Positions 8,457 through 16,182 of a stretch of 64,000 nucleotides of DNA are shown piece by piece (positions within the stretch are counted from its first letter, which is position 1; every line of letters starts with the position of its first letter). The position numbers and the translations under genes are program-made. Origin of the DNA: Streptomyces sp. NBC_00691 (GTDB taxonomy: Bacteria > Actinomycetota > Actinomycetes > Streptomycetales > Streptomycetaceae). The notes below the pieces were generated by a model, which worked only from the letters and a program-made list of their open reading frames with translations, did not search any database and was not told where the DNA came from. The stretch is from positions 4,442,501 through 4,506,500 of the forward strand of contig NZ_CP109007.1 of the NCBI RefSeq assembly GCF_036226665.1. Direction: 5' to 3'.

Positions 8457-9455
8457 CTAGGGGATCAGGACCACCTTGCCCGTCGTGCCCCGCGTCTCCA
8501 GGGCGCGGTGCGCGCCGGCCGCGTCCGCCAGCGGGAAGCGGTGGACCGCCGGGCGGAGGGTGCCCGTGGTGGCCGCGGCCAGGGCGGCGAGTTCGAGGTT
8601 GCGGATGTCGCCGCCCGCCTTGCGGATCATGACGGGGCCGAGGACGGATTCCGACGTGATGCCGCGCGCGGCGAGTTCCTCCGGGGTGAAGGTGAGCGCC
8701 TCGCCGTCGTGGAGTCCGGCGCCCGACCAGCCGAAGACGACGTGCTGCCCGCCCTTGCCGAGGAGGTCGACGGCCGCGCGGCCGGTGTCGCCGCCGACGG
8801 AGTCGAAGACGACGGTGGCGGTGCGCTCGCCCAGGTACGCGCGGACCTTCTCCGGCCAGTCGGGCCGCTTGTAGTCGACGGCCAGGTCGGCGCCGTTCTC
8901 CTCGACGAGCGCGACCTTCGCCGGGCCGCCGGCCAGGCCGATGACGGTGGCGCCGGCGTTCTTGGCGTACTGGACGAGCAGGGTGCCGATGCCGCCGGCC
9001 GCCGCCGGGACGATCGCCACCGAGTCGGGACCGAGCTCGGTGAACCGCAGGATGCCCAGGGTGGTGCGGCCGGTGCCGATCATGGCGACGGCCTCCGCCT
9101 CGCCGAGGTGGTCGGGCAGGGCGTGCAGGCGGGCGGCGTCGGCGACGGCGAGTTCGGCGTAGCCGCCGGGTGCCATGCCGAGGTGGACGACGACCCGCTT
9201 GCCGAGCCAGGACGGGTCGGTGCCCTCGCCGAGCGCGTCGACGGTGCCGGCGACCTCGCGCCCCGGGACGGTGGGCAGTGCGGCGGGTGCCGGGAACGGG
9301 CCCGTCATCCCCTGCCGGAGCGCGGTGTCGAGGAGGTGCACCCCGGCCGCCGCGACCTTGACGCGGACCTGGCCGGGGCCCGGTACGGGGTCGGGGGTCT
9401 CCTCGTACGTGAGGTTCTCGGCGGCGCCGAAGGCGTGGAGGCGGATGGCGTGCAT
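8457..9455 (-). CDS. NADPH:quinone reductase-like oxidoreductase behind a SoxR box
   Basis: A 332-residue zinc-free MDR-superfamily protein. It has the GroES-like domain (AAAGVHLLDTALRQG), the cofactor loop VPAAAGGIGTLLVQYAKNAGA at ~155-175, and the family ending ALETRGTTGKVVLIP. It likely reduces quinones or redox-cycling compounds with NADPH. Fifty-odd bases upstream of ATG 9455 lies a near-consensus SoxR operator between well-placed -35 and -10 elements (see 9502-9532). Family knowledge: the S. coelicolor SoxR regulon includes a quinone reductase-like gene induced by actinorhodin and other redox-active compounds. Predicted regulation therefore: activation by oxidised SoxR. Confidence 0.9.
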   Translation of the reverse strand: MHAIRLHAFGAAENLTYEETPDPVPGPGQVRVKVAAAGVHLLDTALRQGMTGPFPAPAALPTVPGREVAGTVDALGEGTDPSWLGKRVVVHLGMAPGGYAELAVADAARLHALPDHLGEAEAVAMIGTGRTTLGILRFTELGPDSVAIVPAAAGGIGTLLVQYAKNAGATVIGLAGGPAKVALVEENGADLAVDYKRPDWPEKVRAYLGERTATVVFDSVGGDTGRAAVDLLGKGGQHVVFGWSGAGLHDGEALTFTPEELAARGITSESVLGPVMIRKAGGDIRNLELAALAAATTGTLRPAVHRFPLADAAGAHRALETRGTTGKVVLIP

Positions 9456-9501
9456 GGCGTTCCCCGTTCGTCGTGCGGGTGGGTGTGGTCCGACGAGGAA
9501 C

Positions 9502-9532
9502 AGCCTCCGACCTCAAGCATGCTTGAGGTCAA
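9502..9532 (-). promoter_or_regulatory. SoxR-dependent promoter (SoxR box between -35 and -10)
   Basis: On the minus strand TTGACC (9532-9527) and GAGGCT (9507-9502) are separated by 19 bp, the long spacer typical of MerR-family targets. The spacer holds the perfect palindrome CCTCAAGCATGCTTGAGG (9511-9528), which matches the E. coli soxS box except in the central four bases. The palindrome extends to 22 bp (9509-9530). It faces the quinone reductase gene starting at 9455 and overlaps the stop codon (9513-9515) of the gene upstream. Confidence 0.9.
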
Positions 9533-10703
9533 GCCCCTTCCTGAGGACACCCCGCTCCGCGCGCAGCGCCAGTGACACCGCCTCCACCGCGCTCGTGAAC
9601 GACACCTCCGCGAGCACGCCGGGCGCCGCCACCTGGTCGCCCACCAGGTACACCCCGTCACCCCGGTCGACGGCCGGCCGGTCGCGCCAGGTCGTGCCGG
9701 GCCGGTCGACCGCTCCCGTACGTCCCTGGGACACCGCGTCCCGCCGCCACACCGTCCGCTCGCGCCAGCCCGGGAAGCCGAGGTCGAGCAGCCGCTCGGC
9801 GTGGGCCACGCCGTCCGCCTTCGACTCGCCGGGGCCGATCGGCAGCTGCGCCTGGATCAGCTGCCGCCCGGCCGGGGCGAGCGTGGGGTCCTGGGCCGTG
9901 AAGCGCTCGATCCAGCCCGGCGCGTCCAGGTCCGAGATCACGAAGGGGTCCCCCTTCCGGGTGCGCAGCGCCAGGTCGAACAGGACCGTACGGCCGCTCT
10001 CCCAGGTCAGCGACGGGTCGCCGAGCAGCCGGGCGGCGGCCGGCAGGGCCGTCGCGACGATCACGGGTCCCTCGCCGAGCGGCAGCGCGTCGAGGCTGTC
10101 GATCCGCGACGAGGTCTCGATCCGTACGCCCGTCTCCCACGCGCGCGCGACCATCCGCTCGATCAGCTGACCCCAGCCGCCCTTGACGAAGTGCGCCTCC
10201 GGCGGCACGGAGGTGGCCCGGTGGAGCCGTTCCTGCACGAAGCGGGCGGAGAGCGAGCCCGGGTCGTGGTGGTAGGTCGCGACCGCGGCGTACGAGGCGG
10301 CGGCGTGCGCCGCCCGCTCGCCCACGAGCCCGGTGGCCCAGGTGCGGAAGTCGACGTCCGCGGGGGCCTGTTCGGCGTTGCGGCGGGACTGGCGGAACAT
10401 GCCGAGCGGCGGGGTGCGGTGCAGGGCGCCGCCGCGGTGGAAGCGGAGCCGCAGGGCCTCGGAGACCGGCAGCGGGGCCAGCGCGCCGAGGAGGCCGCGC
10501 TGCTTGAGCCAGGTCCAGTGCGGGCCGCCGGAGTAGATCGCGTGCGGGCCCTCGTTGGTGAGGTACGGGCCCTCGGCGGTACGGGCCCGGCCGCCGGGGG
10601 CCCGGTGCGCCTCGTGGACGGTCACCTTGACGCCCGCCTCGGCGGCGGTGATGGCCGCGGTCAGTCCGGCGAAGCCGCCGCCGATGATCGTGAGCTTCCG
10701 CAT
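9513..10703 (-). CDS. FAD-dependent amine-oxidase/phytoene-desaturase-like oxidoreductase
   Basis: A 396-residue flavoprotein starting at ATG 10703, preceded by GAGGGAGAG. The N-terminus is a clear dinucleotide-binding motif (MRKLTIIGGGFAGLTAAITAAEAG) followed by the GG doublet APGGRARTA seen in the amine oxidase/protoporphyrinogen oxidase/phytoene desaturase superfamily. The C-terminus GDGVYLVGDQVAAPGVLAEVSF completes the FAD site. No carotenoid or amine catabolism genes are adjacent, so the substrate is unknown. The last codons and the stop lie inside the SoxR promoter of the next gene. Confidence 0.82.
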   Translation of the reverse strand: MRKLTIIGGGFAGLTAAITAAEAGVKVTVHEAHRAPGGRARTAEGPYLTNEGPHAIYSGGPHWTWLKQRGLLGALAPLPVSEALRLRFHRGGALHRTPPLGMFRQSRRNAEQAPADVDFRTWATGLVGERAAHAAASYAAVATYHHDPGSLSARFVQERLHRATSVPPEAHFVKGGWGQLIERMVARAWETGVRIETSSRIDSLDALPLGEGPVIVATALPAAARLLGDPSLTWESGRTVLFDLALRTRKGDPFVISDLDAPGWIERFTAQDPTLAPAGRQLIQAQLPIGPGESKADGVAHAERLLDLGFPGWRERTVWRRDAVSQGRTGAVDRPGTTWRDRPAVDRGDGVYLVGDQVAAPGVLAEVSFTSAVEAVSLALRAERGVLRKGLDLKHA

Positions 10704-10829
10704 GTCGCTCTCCCTCTCGATCGGGTCGACCTCTCGTCGGCCCCGTGTCCGGTCTCGCAAGGGGGACGAGGGGCGGGGCCGCGTTCGTGACATCGGGACG
10801 CTGTCAGTGGCGTACATCACCATGGAGGC

Positions 10830-11504
10830 ATGGCGACGACTCGGAAGAAGAAGACGGCGGTCGCGGGGGCGCGACGGCCTGAGCTGCGGCTCCCTCCCCT
10901 GGAGGCGTACGAGGGAGGGCTCGAACCGGACGGGGACTACGACGGCCTGGAACTGACCGGGCTGGACCTCACGGGCCAGTCGGGGGAGGGCGCGCGGTTC
11001 CTGGACTGCGCGCTGCGCGAATGCGCGCTCGACGAGGCGCGGCTGACGGGCGCCCGCTTCCTCGACTCGGTGCTCACGGGCGTACGCGGGGTGGGGACGG
11101 TCCTCGCCGGGGCACAGCTGAGGGACGTGGAGCTCGTGGACGCCCGGCTCGGCGGGGCGCAGCTGCACGGGGCGGTGCTGGAGAGAGTGGTCGTACGGGG
11201 AGGGAAGAGCGACTACCTGAACCTGCGGTCGGCCAAGCTGAAGGACGTCGTCTTCGAGGGGTGTGTGCTGAGCGAGCCCGACTTCGGGGGCGCCTCGCTG
11301 GAACGGGTGGAGTTCGTGGACTGCGTGCTCACGGGCGTGGACTTCGGCGGGGCGCGGCTGAGGGACGTGGACCTGAGAGGGGTCCAGCGGCTGGAGATCG
11401 CGCGCGGGGTCGAGTCGCTCGCGGGCGCGGTGATCTCGACGGCCCAGCTCCTCGACCTCGCGCCGGTGCTCGCGGCGCAGCTGGGCGTGCGGGTGGAGGA
11501 GTAG
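10830..11504 (+). CDS. Pentapeptide-repeat protein
   Basis: A 224-residue protein with a Lys/Arg-rich N-terminus and, from about residue 40 to 190, degenerate A(D/N)LXX-type repeats (GLELTGLDLTG, then CALDEARLTGARFLDSVL, then GGARLRDVDLRG). The family forms a right-handed quadrilateral beta-helix; some members mimic DNA and protect gyrase (Qnr/MfpA), but most are uncharacterised. The sequence gives no basis for a gyrase role. ATG 10830 is preceded by GGAGG. It is divergent from the FAD gene, 126 bp away. Confidence 0.85.
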   Translation: MATTRKKKTAVAGARRPELRLPPLEAYEGGLEPDGDYDGLELTGLDLTGQSGEGARFLDCALRECALDEARLTGARFLDSVLTGVRGVGTVLAGAQLRDVELVDARLGGAQLHGAVLERVVVRGGKSDYLNLRSAKLKDVVFEGCVLSEPDFGGASLERVEFVDCVLTGVDFGGARLRDVDLRGVQRLEIARGVESLAGAVISTAQLLDLAPVLAAQLGVRVEE

Positions 11505-11529
11505 GGACCGTCGGGCGGCCGCCCGGGGG

Positions 11530-12030
11530 TCAGGGCAGGCGGGGGAAGCGGGCCTGGAGGGACCAGATGGCCGGGTTGTCGGCGAGGCCCTCGTGCATGT
11601 CCGTGAGGTCGGCGATCAGGTCGTGCAGGAAGTCGCGGGCCTCACGGCGGAGCACCTTGTGGTTGAAGGTGAGCGGCGGCTCGTCGCCCGGCATCCAGTC
11701 GGCCTCGACGTCCACCCAGCCGAAGCGGCGCTCGAACAGCATGCGGTCCGAGGACTCGGTGAAGTCGAGTTCGGCGTACTGCGGCTGGGAGGCGCGGTTG
11801 CCGCGCGGGTCCTGGTCGACCTGCTCGACGATGTCGCACAGGGCCCAGGCGAAGTCGAGGACCGGCACCCATCCCCAGGCTGTGGACACTTCGCGGTCCG
11901 TCTTGGTGTCGGCGAGGTACACGTCCCCGCAGAACAGGTCGTGACGCAGGGCGTGGACGTCCGCGTGGCGGTAGTCGGTCTGCGGCGGGTCGGGGAAGCG
12001 ACGGGAGAGGGAGTAGCCGATGTCGAGCAC
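11530..12030 (-). CDS. Conserved hypothetical protein
   Basis: A 166-residue soluble acidic protein from GTG 12030. The middle is aromatic-rich (WGWVPVLDFAWALCDIVEQVDQDPRG would be a hydrophobic helix) and the end is helical with many charged residues. There is no signal peptide, zinc motif or catalytic pattern I recognise. Similar small acidic proteins occur singly in Streptomyces genomes. It is convergent with the pentapeptide-repeat gene. Confidence 0.68.
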   Translation of the reverse strand: MLDIGYSLSRRFPDPPQTDYRHADVHALRHDLFCGDVYLADTKTDREVSTAWGWVPVLDFAWALCDIVEQVDQDPRGNRASQPQYAELDFTESSDRMLFERRFGWVDVEADWMPGDEPPLTFNHKVLRREARDFLHDLIADLTDMHEGLADNPAIWSLQARFPRLP

Positions 12031-12119
12031 GGAACCGATGGTGTCACGGCGCCGGGCCCGCCTCGTACGCGAGGATCACCGGCCGCACCCGGTCCACCGC
12101 CGGGACGTGTGAGGGACGC

Positions 12120-13325
12120 TCAGCGGCGACCGTGCACCGCACGTGCCACGCGCGGGCCCAGCCAGCGCTTGAGGCGGCGCAGCGGCTCCAGCTGTTCGGC
12201 GGCCCGGTCGATCCGGTAGTAGAGCTGCGGCGGGATGTGCGGGAGCAGCGGCGAGTGGCGCTGGCCCAGGAGCGCGAACATCTGGGCGGGCTCCAGGCGC
12301 ATGTACCGCGGGAGGTTCTCGTACCACTGGGCGCTGTAGCGGGCGGCGCTCTGCGCGGAGACGAGCTCGGCGCGGCGGCGCTTCCCGTACGTGGTGAGGG
12401 CGGCGTCGAGGTCTCCGCCGGAGCGCAGCGCGTCCGCCAGGCCCAGCGCGTCCTCCAGGGCCAGGGTCGTGCCCGCGCCGATCGAGTAGTGGGTGGTGTG
12501 GGCGGCGTCGCCGAGGAGGACGAGGTTGCCGCGGTGCCAGACCCGGTTGGTGAGGGTGCGGAAGGTGAGCCACTGGGCGGCGTCGTCGGCCCGGTCGCGG
12601 CCGATCAGCTCGTGCCCGTCGAGGAGGTCGTGGAACAGCTTCTCGAGGAGGTGCAGGCTGTCGGCCTCGCCGAGCATGTCGAGGCCGAGGCCGGTCCACG
12701 TCTCCCGGGAGCACTCGACGACACAGGTCGACCGTTCGCCGCTGAACCCGTAGGCGTAGCACCAGATCCAGCCGTGCTCGGTCTCCTTGAAGGCGAAGCT
12801 GAACGAGTCGAAGACCTTGGTGGTGCCGAGCCAGATGTACTGGTTGCGGCCGCTGGAGACCGTGCTGCCGAAGTGCTCGGGGTGAGCCTCGCGGAGCACG
12901 CTGTTGACGCCGTCGGCGGCGACCACCAGGTCCGCGTCGGCCAGCTCGGGCGCCTCCGGGCCCGTGATGTCGTGCTCGAACTCGACGCGCACGCCGAGCT
13001 CTTCGGCCCGGCCGGCGAGCAGCGCCAGCATCCGCCGCCGCCCGATGCCGAAGCCCGCGTCGCCCCGGTGGACGGTCCGTTCGTCGCGGACGATCGCGAC
13101 CCCGTCGGTCCAGGTCACCGAGGCGTCGGCGACGGCGGCCGCGGACTCGGGGTCGCCCGCGCGCAGCTTGTCGAGGAGACCGGCCCAGTACGTCACACCC
13201 CAGCCGTACGTGGAACCCTCGGGGTTCCGCTCGTACACGGTGATCTCATGGGCGGGGTCCTGCCGCTTCAGCAGGATCGAGAGGTAGAGGCCGGCGGGTC
13301 CGCCGCCGACGATCGCGAGCTTCAC
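12120..13325 (-). CDS. FAD-dependent aromatic hydroxylase (UbiH/PHBH superfamily)
   Basis: A 401-residue group A flavoprotein monooxygenase. KLAIVGGGPAGLYLSILLKR at the N-terminus binds the ADP part of FAD, DLVVAADGVNS (~165) is the DG motif for NADPH/FAD, and GDAAHTTHYSIGAGTTLALE (~280) is the GD motif for the ribityl chain. The HTTHYSIGAGTTLA stretch is closest, from memory, to salicylyl-CoA/anthraniloyl-CoA hydroxylases. GTG 13325 is chosen because it starts directly at the Rossmann motif and has GGGAG upstream. No CoA-ligase gene is adjacent, so the aromatic substrate is unassigned. Confidence 0.85.
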   Translation of the reverse strand: MKLAIVGGGPAGLYLSILLKRQDPAHEITVYERNPEGSTYGWGVTYWAGLLDKLRAGDPESAAAVADASVTWTDGVAIVRDERTVHRGDAGFGIGRRRMLALLAGRAEELGVRVEFEHDITGPEAPELADADLVVAADGVNSVLREAHPEHFGSTVSSGRNQYIWLGTTKVFDSFSFAFKETEHGWIWCYAYGFSGERSTCVVECSRETWTGLGLDMLGEADSLHLLEKLFHDLLDGHELIGRDRADDAAQWLTFRTLTNRVWHRGNLVLLGDAAHTTHYSIGAGTTLALEDALGLADALRSGGDLDAALTTYGKRRRAELVSAQSAARYSAQWYENLPRYMRLEPAQMFALLGQRHSPLLPHIPPQLYYRIDRAAEQLEPLRRLKRWLGPRVARAVHGRR

Positions 13326-13428
13326 GTGCGCTCCCACTGGACTGACCGGGCCTGAGGCATGACACCGCGCTGTCGAACGGCAACGCACAGTAGCAGGGGT
13401 GGGCGCCCGGGCGCGCACGAAGCGCGGC

Positions 13429-14049
13429 CTACGGCAGCAGGCGCCGTTCCTTGGCCACCGCGACGGCGCCCGCGCGGGTGTCGACGCCGAGCTTCGCGTA
13501 GATGCGGCCGAGGTGGGTCTTCACCGTCGCCTCGCTGATGAACAGCGCCCGCGCGATCTCGCGGTTGCCGAGGCCACGTCCCAGCTGACCCAGGATGTCC
13601 CGCTCCCGGTCCGTGAGGCTCGGGCCGGCCGCGCCGCGCATCCGGTCCATGACGCGGCTGGCGACCGGCGGGGAGAGGGCGGTGCGGCCCTGGGCGGCCG
13701 CGTGGATGGCGGCGAACAGCTCCTCCGGCCGTTCGGCCTTCAGGAGGTAGCCGGTCGCGCCGGCCTCGATGGCCCGGGTGATGTCGGCGTCCGTGTCGTA
13801 CGTGGTGAGGACGAGGACGTGGACGCCGGTGGGCGCGATCAGCCGGGTCGCCTCGACGCCGTCGATGCCCGCGCCCAGCTGGAGGTCCATCAGGACGACG
13901 TCCGGCGTCAGCTTGGCCGCCATCGCGACGGCCTCCTCGCCGCTGCCGGCCTCGCCGACGACCTCGATGTCGGGGGTGCTGCCGAGCAGGGCGAGCAGGC
14001 CGGCGCGGACGACGACGTGGTCGTCGCAGAGGAGGATCCGTACGGACAT
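13429..14049 (-). CDS. senR: NarL/LuxR-family response regulator, SenR-like
   Basis: A 206-residue two-component regulator. The receiver domain has the acidic pair Asp9-Asp10, the phosphoacceptor Asp55 (VVLMDLQL) and Lys (YLLKAERPEE). The C-terminal LuxR-type helix-turn-helix is TDRERDILGQLGRGLGNREIARAL...SEATVKTHL. Its ATG shares one base with the TGA of the kinase gene (TGATG), so translation is coupled. The kinase-regulator-hbpS arrangement identifies it as SenR-like; in S. reticuli SenR controls hbpS and the catalase-peroxidase genes. Identification rests on gene context plus family, not an alignment. Confidence 0.88.
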   Translation of the reverse strand: MSVRILLCDDHVVVRAGLLALLGSTPDIEVVGEAGSGEEAVAMAAKLTPDVVLMDLQLGAGIDGVEATRLIAPTGVHVLVLTTYDTDADITRAIEAGATGYLLKAERPEELFAAIHAAAQGRTALSPPVASRVMDRMRGAAGPSLTDRERDILGQLGRGLGNREIARALFISEATVKTHLGRIYAKLGVDTRAGAVAVAKERRLLP

Positions 14050-15302
14050 CACGACTCCTGGGAGGAGGGATTCGGGGGCGGATTCGAGGGCGGGTTCGGA
14101 TCCGCGAGCGGGTGCGGGGACGGGTACGGGTTCGCGTGGGTGCTCGGGAGCGGGATCGCGGCCGAGAGCACCGTGCCCTCGCCCGGGGCGGACTCGACCG
14201 TCAGGGTGCCGCCCAGCTGCTGCGCCCGCACGCGCATCGCGGGCAGCCCGTGCCCCCGTACCCCGCCGGGCCGGTCGGCCGGGTCGAAGCCCCGGCCGTC
14301 GTCCGCGATGTCCAGGACCACCTGGTCGTCGAGGTAGGTGAGGGTCAGGGCGGCGGAGTCGGCGCCGGCGTGCTCGCGGATGTTGGCGAGGGCGCCCTGC
14401 GCGATCCGCAGGAGCGCCGACTGCACCCGTTCGGGGAGCGGGACGGCGGTCCCGTCGACCCGGAACGCCGTCGACTCGCGGGCCGCCAGGCCGCGCAGGG
14501 CCTCTTCGAGGCCGCCGCCCTCGGCGAGGTCGGCCGGCGCCAGGTCGTGCACGAAGCGGCGGGCCTCGGCGAGGTTGCGTTCCGCGATGGACTCGGCCGT
14601 ACGGACATGGCGGCGGGCGGTGGCCGGGTCGCTGTCCCAGGTGCGGTCGGCGGCCTGCAGCAGCATCTGCTGGCTGGAAAGGCCCTGCGCGAGGGTGTCG
14701 TGGATCTCCATGGACAGCCGCTGGCGTTCGGCGAGGGTGCCCTCGCGGCGCTCGATCGCGGCGAGTTCCCGACGGGTGCGGATCAGGTCGTCGATGAGTG
14801 CCCGCTGGCGGGCGGCCTGCCGGTCCGAGTACACGAAGACGCCGGTGGCGATGGCGGCGACGGCCGGCGGGGCGACGATCAGGTTCGGGTCCCAGCCGCC
14901 GTGCGCGAGCTGCACCTGCGCGAACACCACGAACGCGGTGAGCAGAGTGACCAGCCCGAGCGCTGCCCGGGCCGGGAGGGTGCGCAGGCCCGTGTAGAAG
15001 AGCGGCACCGCGCACCAGGCGAAGCTCGGCGCCAGGACGACGAGCAGGATCCAGACGGCGACGACGGTGCCCAGCCAGGCGATCCGGCGGGGCGCGGCGC
15101 GCGTGCCGACGACGGGGCCGAGGAGGTAGAGGGAGGCGAGGGCGCCGGAGAGGGCGACGATCCAGGGACTGCGGTCCTCCCAAGGGTGGCGCAGCAGGAA
15201 GCGGGCGAGCGAGGCGCCGAGGAGGAGGAAGAAGGCGATGTGCATGACCCGCGCCAGCCAGGTCGCGTCGGGGTCCCGCTCGGTCTCCGTCGGCCGTGTC
15301 AC
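14049..15302 (-). CDS. senS: Sensor histidine kinase, SenS-like
   Basis: A 417-residue membrane sensor kinase from GTG 15302 (AAGGTGAG upstream). Residues ~14-150 contain about five hydrophobic helices. Then comes a cytosolic HisKA_3 dimerisation segment ERQRLSMEIHDTLAQGLSSQQ with phospho-acceptor His201, followed by the HATPase domain (ANIREHAG, ADDGRGFDP, GHGLPAMR). The C-terminal ~30 residues are Pro/Asn/Ser-rich, likely disordered. Five-helix SenS in S. reticuli is controlled by the extracellular heme-binding protein HbpS, and a divergent hbpS-like gene lies 250 bp away. Confidence 0.88.
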   Translation of the reverse strand: MTRPTETERDPDATWLARVMHIAFFLLLGASLARFLLRHPWEDRSPWIVALSGALASLYLLGPVVGTRAAPRRIAWLGTVVAVWILLVVLAPSFAWCAVPLFYTGLRTLPARAALGLVTLLTAFVVFAQVQLAHGGWDPNLIVAPPAVAAIATGVFVYSDRQAARQRALIDDLIRTRRELAAIERREGTLAERQRLSMEIHDTLAQGLSSQQMLLQAADRTWDSDPATARRHVRTAESIAERNLAEARRFVHDLAPADLAEGGGLEEALRGLAARESTAFRVDGTAVPLPERVQSALLRIAQGALANIREHAGADSAALTLTYLDDQVVLDIADDGRGFDPADRPGGVRGHGLPAMRVRAQQLGGTLTVESAPGEGTVLSAAIPLPSTHANPYPSPHPLADPNPPSNPPPNPSSQES

Positions 15303-15363
15303 GTTCTCACCTTCCTGACCTGGGGATATCTGTCCATCCTGACCCGGGGGGACCACAGGGGCA

Positions 15364-15379
15364 TCAGCCGATCGGCTGA
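15364..15379. promoter_or_regulatory. Perfect 16-bp palindrome between senS and hbpS, candidate SenR operator
   Basis: TCAGCCGATCGGCTGA is perfectly self-complementary and lies in the divergent control region, 62 bp upstream of the senS start and 174 bp upstream of hbpS. NarL-type regulators bind inverted repeats and SenR is reported to act on hbpS, so this is a reasonable operator candidate. That it binds SenR is inference. Confidence 0.45.
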
Positions 15380-15552
15380 CCCGGCCGTCCTCCAGTGTGC
15401 GTGAGGAGGGCAGCCGGACCGTGGACCGGACGGCCCGGGTCGCGGCCACAGGATGGAGGCAGAGCGAAGGAACGGACCGCCGACACGGTCCACCTCGGCT
15501 CGGCTCACTTCTCCTCGCAGTTCCTCCCCTCCTCACCCTCACGGAGTTCCTC

Positions 15553-16092
15553 ATGAAGAAGATCCTCTTCGGTGCCGCCGCCGCCGCTGTCGTCGCCGCC
15601 GGTACGTTCGGCGCCGTCTCCGCGAACGCCTCCGCCCCGGCCGCCGCCCCCGCCGCCGTGGTTCGCGCCGACGCCGGCAACGACAACCTGCAGCAGTCGA
15701 CCCACCTGACGATCGAGGCCGCGACGAAGGCCGCGCAGGCCACGCTCGACGCCGCCGAGAAGGAGAACCAGCGCGTCTCCGTCGCCGTCGTCGACCGCAA
15801 CGGCAACACCATCGTCACCCTCCGCGGCGACGGCGCGGGCCCGCAGTCCTACGAGTCGGCCGAGAAGAAGGCCTACACCGCCGTCTCCTGGAACGCCCCG
15901 ACCTCCGTCCTCGCCGGCCGCCTCGCCCAGGCCCCCAACCTCAAGGACATCCCCGGCACCCTCTTCCTCGCCGGCGGCGCCCCCGTCACCGCCAAGGGCG
16001 CCCCCATCGCGGGCATCGGCGTCGCGGGCGCCCCCTCGGGCGACCTCGACGAGAAGTTCGCCCAGGCCGGAGTCGCCGCCCTCGGCAAGTAA
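15553..16092 (+). CDS. hbpS: Secreted heme-binding protein, HbpS/GlcG family
   Basis: A 179-residue exported protein. MKKILFGAAAAAVVAAGTFGAVSANA is a signal peptide with AxA cleavage after ~residue 26, and the mature part is a GlcG/HbpS (DUF336) domain: HLTIEAATKAAQATLDAA, VSVAVVDRNGNTIVTLRGDG, and the ending GIGVAGAPSGDLDEKFAQAG. The family oligomerises, and in S. reticuli HbpS binds heme and modulates SenS. It is divergent from senS-senR, which supports the same three-component redox/heme sensor. ATG 15553 is chosen because it begins the signal peptide. A GC-rich hairpin follows the stop. Confidence 0.9.
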   Translation: MKKILFGAAAAAVVAAGTFGAVSANASAPAAAPAAVVRADAGNDNLQQSTHLTIEAATKAAQATLDAAEKENQRVSVAVVDRNGNTIVTLRGDGAGPQSYESAEKKAYTAVSWNAPTSVLAGRLAQAPNLKDIPGTLFLAGGAPVTAKGAPIAGIGVAGAPSGDLDEKFAQAGVAALGK

Positions 16093-16114
16093 CCGCACCA
16101 ACGGCCCAAGGACC

Positions 16115-16149
16115 GCGACGGCGCCCGGACCCCCGCCAGGCGCCGTCGC
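16115..16149 (+). terminator. Rho-independent-type hairpin after hbpS
   Basis: An 11-bp perfect stem, GCGACGGCGCC (16115-16125) with GGCGCCGTCGC (16139-16149) and a 13-nt loop, lies 22 bp after the hbpS stop and is followed by a pyrimidine-rich run (CTTCTTCC). Confidence 0.75.
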
Positions 16150-16182
16150 CTTCTTCCGTGTCGCCCTGCTTAGGATCGATAC

